64,000 nt of DNA from Paraburkholderia sediminicola (GTDB lineage: Bacteria > Pseudomonadota > Gammaproteobacteria > Burkholderiales > Burkholderiaceae), in NCBI RefSeq assembly GCF_902859805.1, contig NZ_CADIKC010000002.1:744001-808000 (forward strand), given 5' to 3'. Position numbers and translations under genes: made by a program. The notes under the pieces were generated by a model that saw nothing but the letters and a program-made list of their open reading frames with translations, was not told the DNA's origin and ran no database searches. Shown here piece by piece: positions 61,024 through 64,000 of the stretch (positions within the stretch are counted from its first letter, which is position 1; each line of letters starts with the position of its first letter).

Positions 61024-61275
61024 CTACTGCAGTGGAACGGTGGAATTAACCGGGGTTGCACGTTTGGCGTCGAGGCGCTTTTCTGCGGCAGTGAGGTCGT
61101 TTGGATAGTCATACCGTGCTGCGTCGGGCTGATATCCGATAGCGACCAATTCCCTGAGTTCCTGCGTCACCTTCGTCCGTGTCACAGCGCTATCGCTCGA
61201 TGTTTGCGCGAACGCGCCCCCAGGGAGAAGAACCAGCGCAGCGGCAGCCGACACCACAATCCGAGGCATGTTCAT
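61024..61275 (-). CDS. DUF4148-domain small exported protein
   Basis: An 83-residue protein with a signal peptide ('MNMPRIVVSAAAALVLLPGG', cleavage near 'AFAQ') and the DUF4148 motif 'VTRTKVTQELRELVAIGYQP' followed by 'YPNDLTAAEKRL'. The family is abundant in Burkholderiaceae; function unknown, presumed periplasmic. AGGAG stands 8 bases before the ATG at 61275; an open frame to 61371 overlaps the hydrolase gene. Confidence 0.85.
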   Translation of the reverse strand: MNMPRIVVSAAAALVLLPGGAFAQTSSDSAVTRTKVTQELRELVAIGYQPDAARYDYPNDLTAAEKRLDAKRATPVNSTVPLQ

Positions 61276-61363
61276 GATCCACACTCCTGGCGAGGCGCTA
61301 AAGGAGGTTGCGTCAGCCTCGCTCAGCCAAGTATAGGTGCGAATCTGCAACGACAGAAATGCG

Positions 61364-62167
61364 TCAAACAACCGAAAGCAATTCGCAAGAATCGTCCGAA
61401 TCCCCAGCGGACAAAGCTTTATTGATGGCGGACACCAGGCCCGCAGGATTGTCCCGCATCATGAAGTGCCCCGCGTTCTGCACGATACTGACCGCGATAC
61501 CCATCCTCGGCAAACTGTCCGCATCGGGATGCGGCAGCGAGCGCTCGCCGAAAATCACTGAACGCGGCATTTTCAGCCGGAACAGCAATTCGCGCCACGC
61601 CACTGAATCGCCTTCTACCAACGATGTCGCCGCACGATGGACTGCTCTGGGACAGGAGATCGCGAGAGCGCCCGCCCAAACGGGATCGCCCTCTCTCGAC
61701 GCGGTCGCGACCGTTTGCGCGTGGCCGTACAGCCGGTAGTCGGATTCAGAGTAGGCCGCAATCTCGCGACTGAACAATCCTCCGCCCGCATCAAGATTCG
61801 GCTCGGCGAGAACCAGATGGCGTACCCGCCGAGACGCCATCGTAGCCGCGACGATCGCGACCGCCCCACCCATGCTGTGACCGAAAAGATCGACTTCTGT
61901 GTCGAGACTTTGAATGAGTTCGACGACGATTCGAGCATGGTCTTCGACACGATATCCAAAACATTCAGGCCGGTCGCTATACCCGGATCCCAGCAAATCG
62001 ACCAGGATGCTGCGCCGCCTCCCCAATGCCTGATCCGCGATCACGTGCGGGTAGTCGCACGAGGACGCGCAGCCAAGTCCGTGGACAAACACGAGCGGCG
62101 TGCCTGTCCCCGGAATGTCATGGAATCGCAGCGTAGCGCTTTGCCCGAAAAGCTTGAGAGTGCGCAC
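61364..62167 (-). CDS. Alpha/beta-fold hydrolase
   Basis: A 267-residue cytoplasmic hydrolase. 'LVFVHGLGCASSCDYPHVIA' is the oxyanion region, 'LFGHSMGGAVAI' the nucleophile elbow with Ser98, and 'VQNAGHFMMRDNP' carries the catalytic His. Start is a GTG at 62167 with GAGG 8 bases upstream. It follows the AbgB-like amidohydrolase by 36 bases on the same strand, likely one transcript. Substrate unknown. Confidence 0.88.
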   Translation of the reverse strand: MRTLKLFGQSATLRFHDIPGTGTPLVFVHGLGCASSCDYPHVIADQALGRRRSILVDLLGSGYSDRPECFGYRVEDHARIVVELIQSLDTEVDLFGHSMGGAVAIVAATMASRRVRHLVLAEPNLDAGGGLFSREIAAYSESDYRLYGHAQTVATASREGDPVWAGALAISCPRAVHRAATSLVEGDSVAWRELLFRLKMPRSVIFGERSLPHPDADSLPRMGIAVSIVQNAGHFMMRDNPAGLVSAINKALSAGDSDDSCELLSVV

Positions 62168-62203
62168 AGATGATCCTCTGTCGATATGCCGGGCCGGCGG
62201 CGT

Positions 62204-63640
62204 TCAGGCGGTCGCTTGAGTACGCGCCGGCGGAGGCAAGACTTCCGGTGGAATCGGGCAATCATAGGGCTTGCGCCCGCGCTTTTCGTCAAGCTCCACT
62301 TTCGCTGCGCGCAGCACATCCGGCTGGCCGACCAGATCGACGGCCGTAGCCGCCAGCGTCTGCGCGGCCAGCAACATGCCTCGGTGCGCCAGCGTCGCTT
62401 TTCCCTGCGAGACCATTTGCCACGAATGAAAACCTGTTCCCCATGCGAAGCAGGAGGTCAAACATTGCGTAGTCGGAACGACCCAGGTGACATCGCCGAC
62501 ATCGGTCGAGCCTGTCACCGGGCGCACCATGTCGGCCCGATACGGCTGGATGTCCGTAACGATCGGACGCGGGTCGCGCAGCGCCGCCGCGAAATGACGC
62601 GCGCTATTCTCGAAATCGTCAGATGAAATGGTCTGCTGAATCTGCCTCGCAAATTCGACATCGCGATCGCTGACGTCGAAGCCGCCGAGCGCCCGCATGT
62701 TCCGGTCGAGAACCTGATCGAGCGCGTCGTTATGCAGCACGTTCGAGCACGCCTTGTCGAAAACGATCTCGAGACGCGTGCCGGTCATTAATGCGGCACC
62801 GGCCGCGATCTGTTTGACACGCTCGAACAGATCGCGCGCTTCTTCGCTGCGCGGTGCCCGCACTGTATAAAGCAGTTCGGCGAGTACCGGCACTACGTTG
62901 GTCGAAATGCCACCGGAATTGATGTAAGCGAAATGTACACGCGCCTGGTCCGGCATGTGCTCGCGCAGATAGTTGACACCGATGTTCATCAGTTCCGCGG
63001 CGTCCAGCGCGCTGCGCCCAAGATGCGGCGCGAGGGCCGCATGCGCGGCCTTGCCGTGAAAGCGGAAATACGCCTGAACGTTCGCGAGCGTGGCGTTCAT
63101 GAACACCGAATTCGCTACCGACGGATGCCAGCTCAACGCGACGTCCAGGTCGTCGAATAAGCCGGCGCGCGCCATAAAGGTCTTGCCGGCAGCGGCTTCC
63201 TCAGCGGGGCAACCGTAGAACCTGACCGTGGCGTCGATATTGTTGGCGGCAAAATAGTCTCTCGCGGCGACTGCGGCGAGATGTGCGCCCGCGCCGAGCA
63301 GGTGATGGCCGCAGCCGTGTCCATTGGTGTTGACGCCGTCAGCGGCCGGTACGCAGACCAGCGCGCCGCTTTCCTGGCTCAGCCCGGCCAAAGCGTCGTA
63401 TTCGCCCAGAAATCCGACGAGCGGGCCACCGCTGCCCGCCTCCGCCACAAACGCCGTCGGCAGTCCGGCCACGCCACGCGTCACGCGAAACCCTTCTTCC
63501 TCGAGTAGCGCCGCGTGCAGCTCGGCAGAGCGATATTCGCTGTAGCGCATCTCGGCATACGACCAGATTTCATTTGCCAGCTCAACGTATCGCTGCTGCT
63601 TTGCCTCAACGAGACGCTTCACCTGTGCTGCGTGCTCCAC
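62204..63640 (-). CDS. M20-family amidohydrolase (AbgB-like)
   Basis: A 478-residue metal-dependent amidohydrolase of the M20D group, close to the B subunit of p-aminobenzoyl-glutamate hydrolase. Metal-site motif 'NGHGCGHHLLGAGAHLAA', later 'YGCPAEEAAAGKTFMARAG' with the general-base Glu pair and 'GKAAHAALAPHLGRSALDAA' from the lid/dimer domain. Start GTG at 63640 after GGAGG. It cleaves an acyl-amino-acid or aryl amide; no A-subunit gene is adjacent. It is divergent from a LysR gene, as in abg loci. Confidence 0.9.
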   Translation of the reverse strand: MEHAAQVKRLVEAKQQRYVELANEIWSYAEMRYSEYRSAELHAALLEEEGFRVTRGVAGLPTAFVAEAGSGGPLVGFLGEYDALAGLSQESGALVCVPAADGVNTNGHGCGHHLLGAGAHLAAVAARDYFAANNIDATVRFYGCPAEEAAAGKTFMARAGLFDDLDVALSWHPSVANSVFMNATLANVQAYFRFHGKAAHAALAPHLGRSALDAAELMNIGVNYLREHMPDQARVHFAYINSGGISTNVVPVLAELLYTVRAPRSEEARDLFERVKQIAAGAALMTGTRLEIVFDKACSNVLHNDALDQVLDRNMRALGGFDVSDRDVEFARQIQQTISSDDFENSARHFAAALRDPRPIVTDIQPYRADMVRPVTGSTDVGDVTWVVPTTQCLTSCFAWGTGFHSWQMVSQGKATLAHRGMLLAAQTLAATAVDLVGQPDVLRAAKVELDEKRGRKPYDCPIPPEVLPPPARTQATA

Positions 63641-63675
63641 ATAGCCTCCATTCTCTCAGGTTCGGTAGTCGTTTC

Positions 63676-63711
63676 GAAAGATTCGCGCCGGTAAGCGGGC
63701 GCAAATCTTTC
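63676..63711. promoter_or_regulatory. Inverted repeat in the amidohydrolase/LysR divergent promoter
   Basis: A 14-base dyad (63676-63689 with 63698-63711) with one mismatch and an 8-base centre lies 36 bases upstream of the amidohydrolase start and 116 bases before the LysR start. Its position and ATT/AAT arms fit a LysR-type operator. No T-run follows on either side, so a terminator is unlikely. Confidence 0.55.
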
Positions 63712-63826
63712 CACTTTCTGCTGGCGTAGAGTATGTCGACAGATAAGCGGCCAACAACTCAACGAAAGTGTTGCCGTTGACTCCCGGTTGTCTCCTCCTG
63801 AAAAAATTTGGTGTCATACATTGACC

Positions 63827-64000
63827 ATGAAGCTACATCAACTCCGCGCACTTGTTGCGATTGCCGACACCGGCAGCATCCGGAACGCAGCCCGCGCCAC
63901 GGACCTCTCGCCGGCCGCCATTACCAAGGCGATACGCGAGCTTGAGGAAGATCTGAATGTCACGCTGATCGTCCGCGAGGCGACAGGTGTGACGCTGACC
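63827..64000 (+). CDS. LysR-family regulator, 3'-truncated by the window edge
   Basis: The first 58 residues of a LysR protein: 'MKLHQLRALVAIADTGSIRN', then 'AARATDLSPAAITKAIRELE' and 'TLIVREATGVTLT', the standard winged HTH. The frame is open to the window end. It is divergent from the AbgB-like amidohydrolase, suggesting an AbgR-like role. Confidence 0.9.
   Translation, partial: MKLHQLRALVAIADTGSIRNAARATDLSPAAITKAIRELEEDLNVTLIVREATGVTLT

Overview
The window looks like a chromosome segment of a high-GC beta-proteobacterium of the family Burkholderiaceae, most likely Paraburkholderia, Caballeronia or Burkholderia. The evidence is the 'AQSSVTLYG' type of Gram-negative porin (two copies), a DUF3331 protein, a DUF4148 protein, an anthranilate-dioxygenase-like operon in the andAcAdAbAa/andR order, and a Burkholderia-style type VI secretion (T6SS) locus. 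No rRNA, tRNA, CRISPR array or complete insertion sequence was seen.

Left part (1-13.7 kb): a truncated AraC regulator, a DUF3331 protein, an exported alpha/beta hydrolase, a porin, and a LysR regulator divergent from a flavin reductase plus two tandem CDGSH iron-sulfur proteins. Next comes a complete three-component ring-hydroxylating dioxygenase on the minus strand: alpha, beta, Rieske ferredoxin, ferredoxin reductase. It has a divergent AraC/XylS regulator and a pair of direct repeats in the shared promoter that look like its operator. An MFS transporter and a cupin follow, then a lone IS5-type OrfA-like protein and an OmpR-type response regulator with a degenerate receiver.

Middle part (14-47.3 kb): a YadA-like trimeric autotransporter, followed by one large T6SS locus built as two divergent operons around 37.25-37.53 kb. 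Rightward: tssB, tssC, tssK, tssL, an OmpA-domain protein, hcp, clpV (tssH), tssE. Leftward: vgrG, a DUF4123 adaptor, a VasX-like membrane-active effector, three DUF6708 membrane proteins, PAAR, an unknown membrane protein, tssM, tssA, tssF, tssG, tssJ. All core subunits are present. The most striking feature lies at 27.6-30.8 kb. Three paralogous two-helix membrane proteins (probable immunity proteins) alternate with two 63-residue ORFs that are free-standing copies of the last ~50 residues of the effector. Every junction is a 4- or 5-base stop/start overlap, so the effector and its paralogous cassettes form one translationally coupled array.

Right part (47.4-64 kb): a glutamate/Na+ symporter, then catabolic genes on the minus strand. 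One group is an indolepyruvate:ferredoxin oxidoreductase pair (iorA, iorB) with a metal-dependent cyclase. Another is a probable operon of acyl-CoA ligase, MHS-family transporter, thiolase, DUF35 protein and porin. A LysR gene lies between these groups. An AbgB-like M20 amidohydrolase, an alpha/beta hydrolase and a DUF4148 protein follow, with a LysR gene running off the right edge, divergent from the amidohydrolase. Together the outer regions read as aromatic/aryl-acid catabolism flanking an interbacterial-competition locus.
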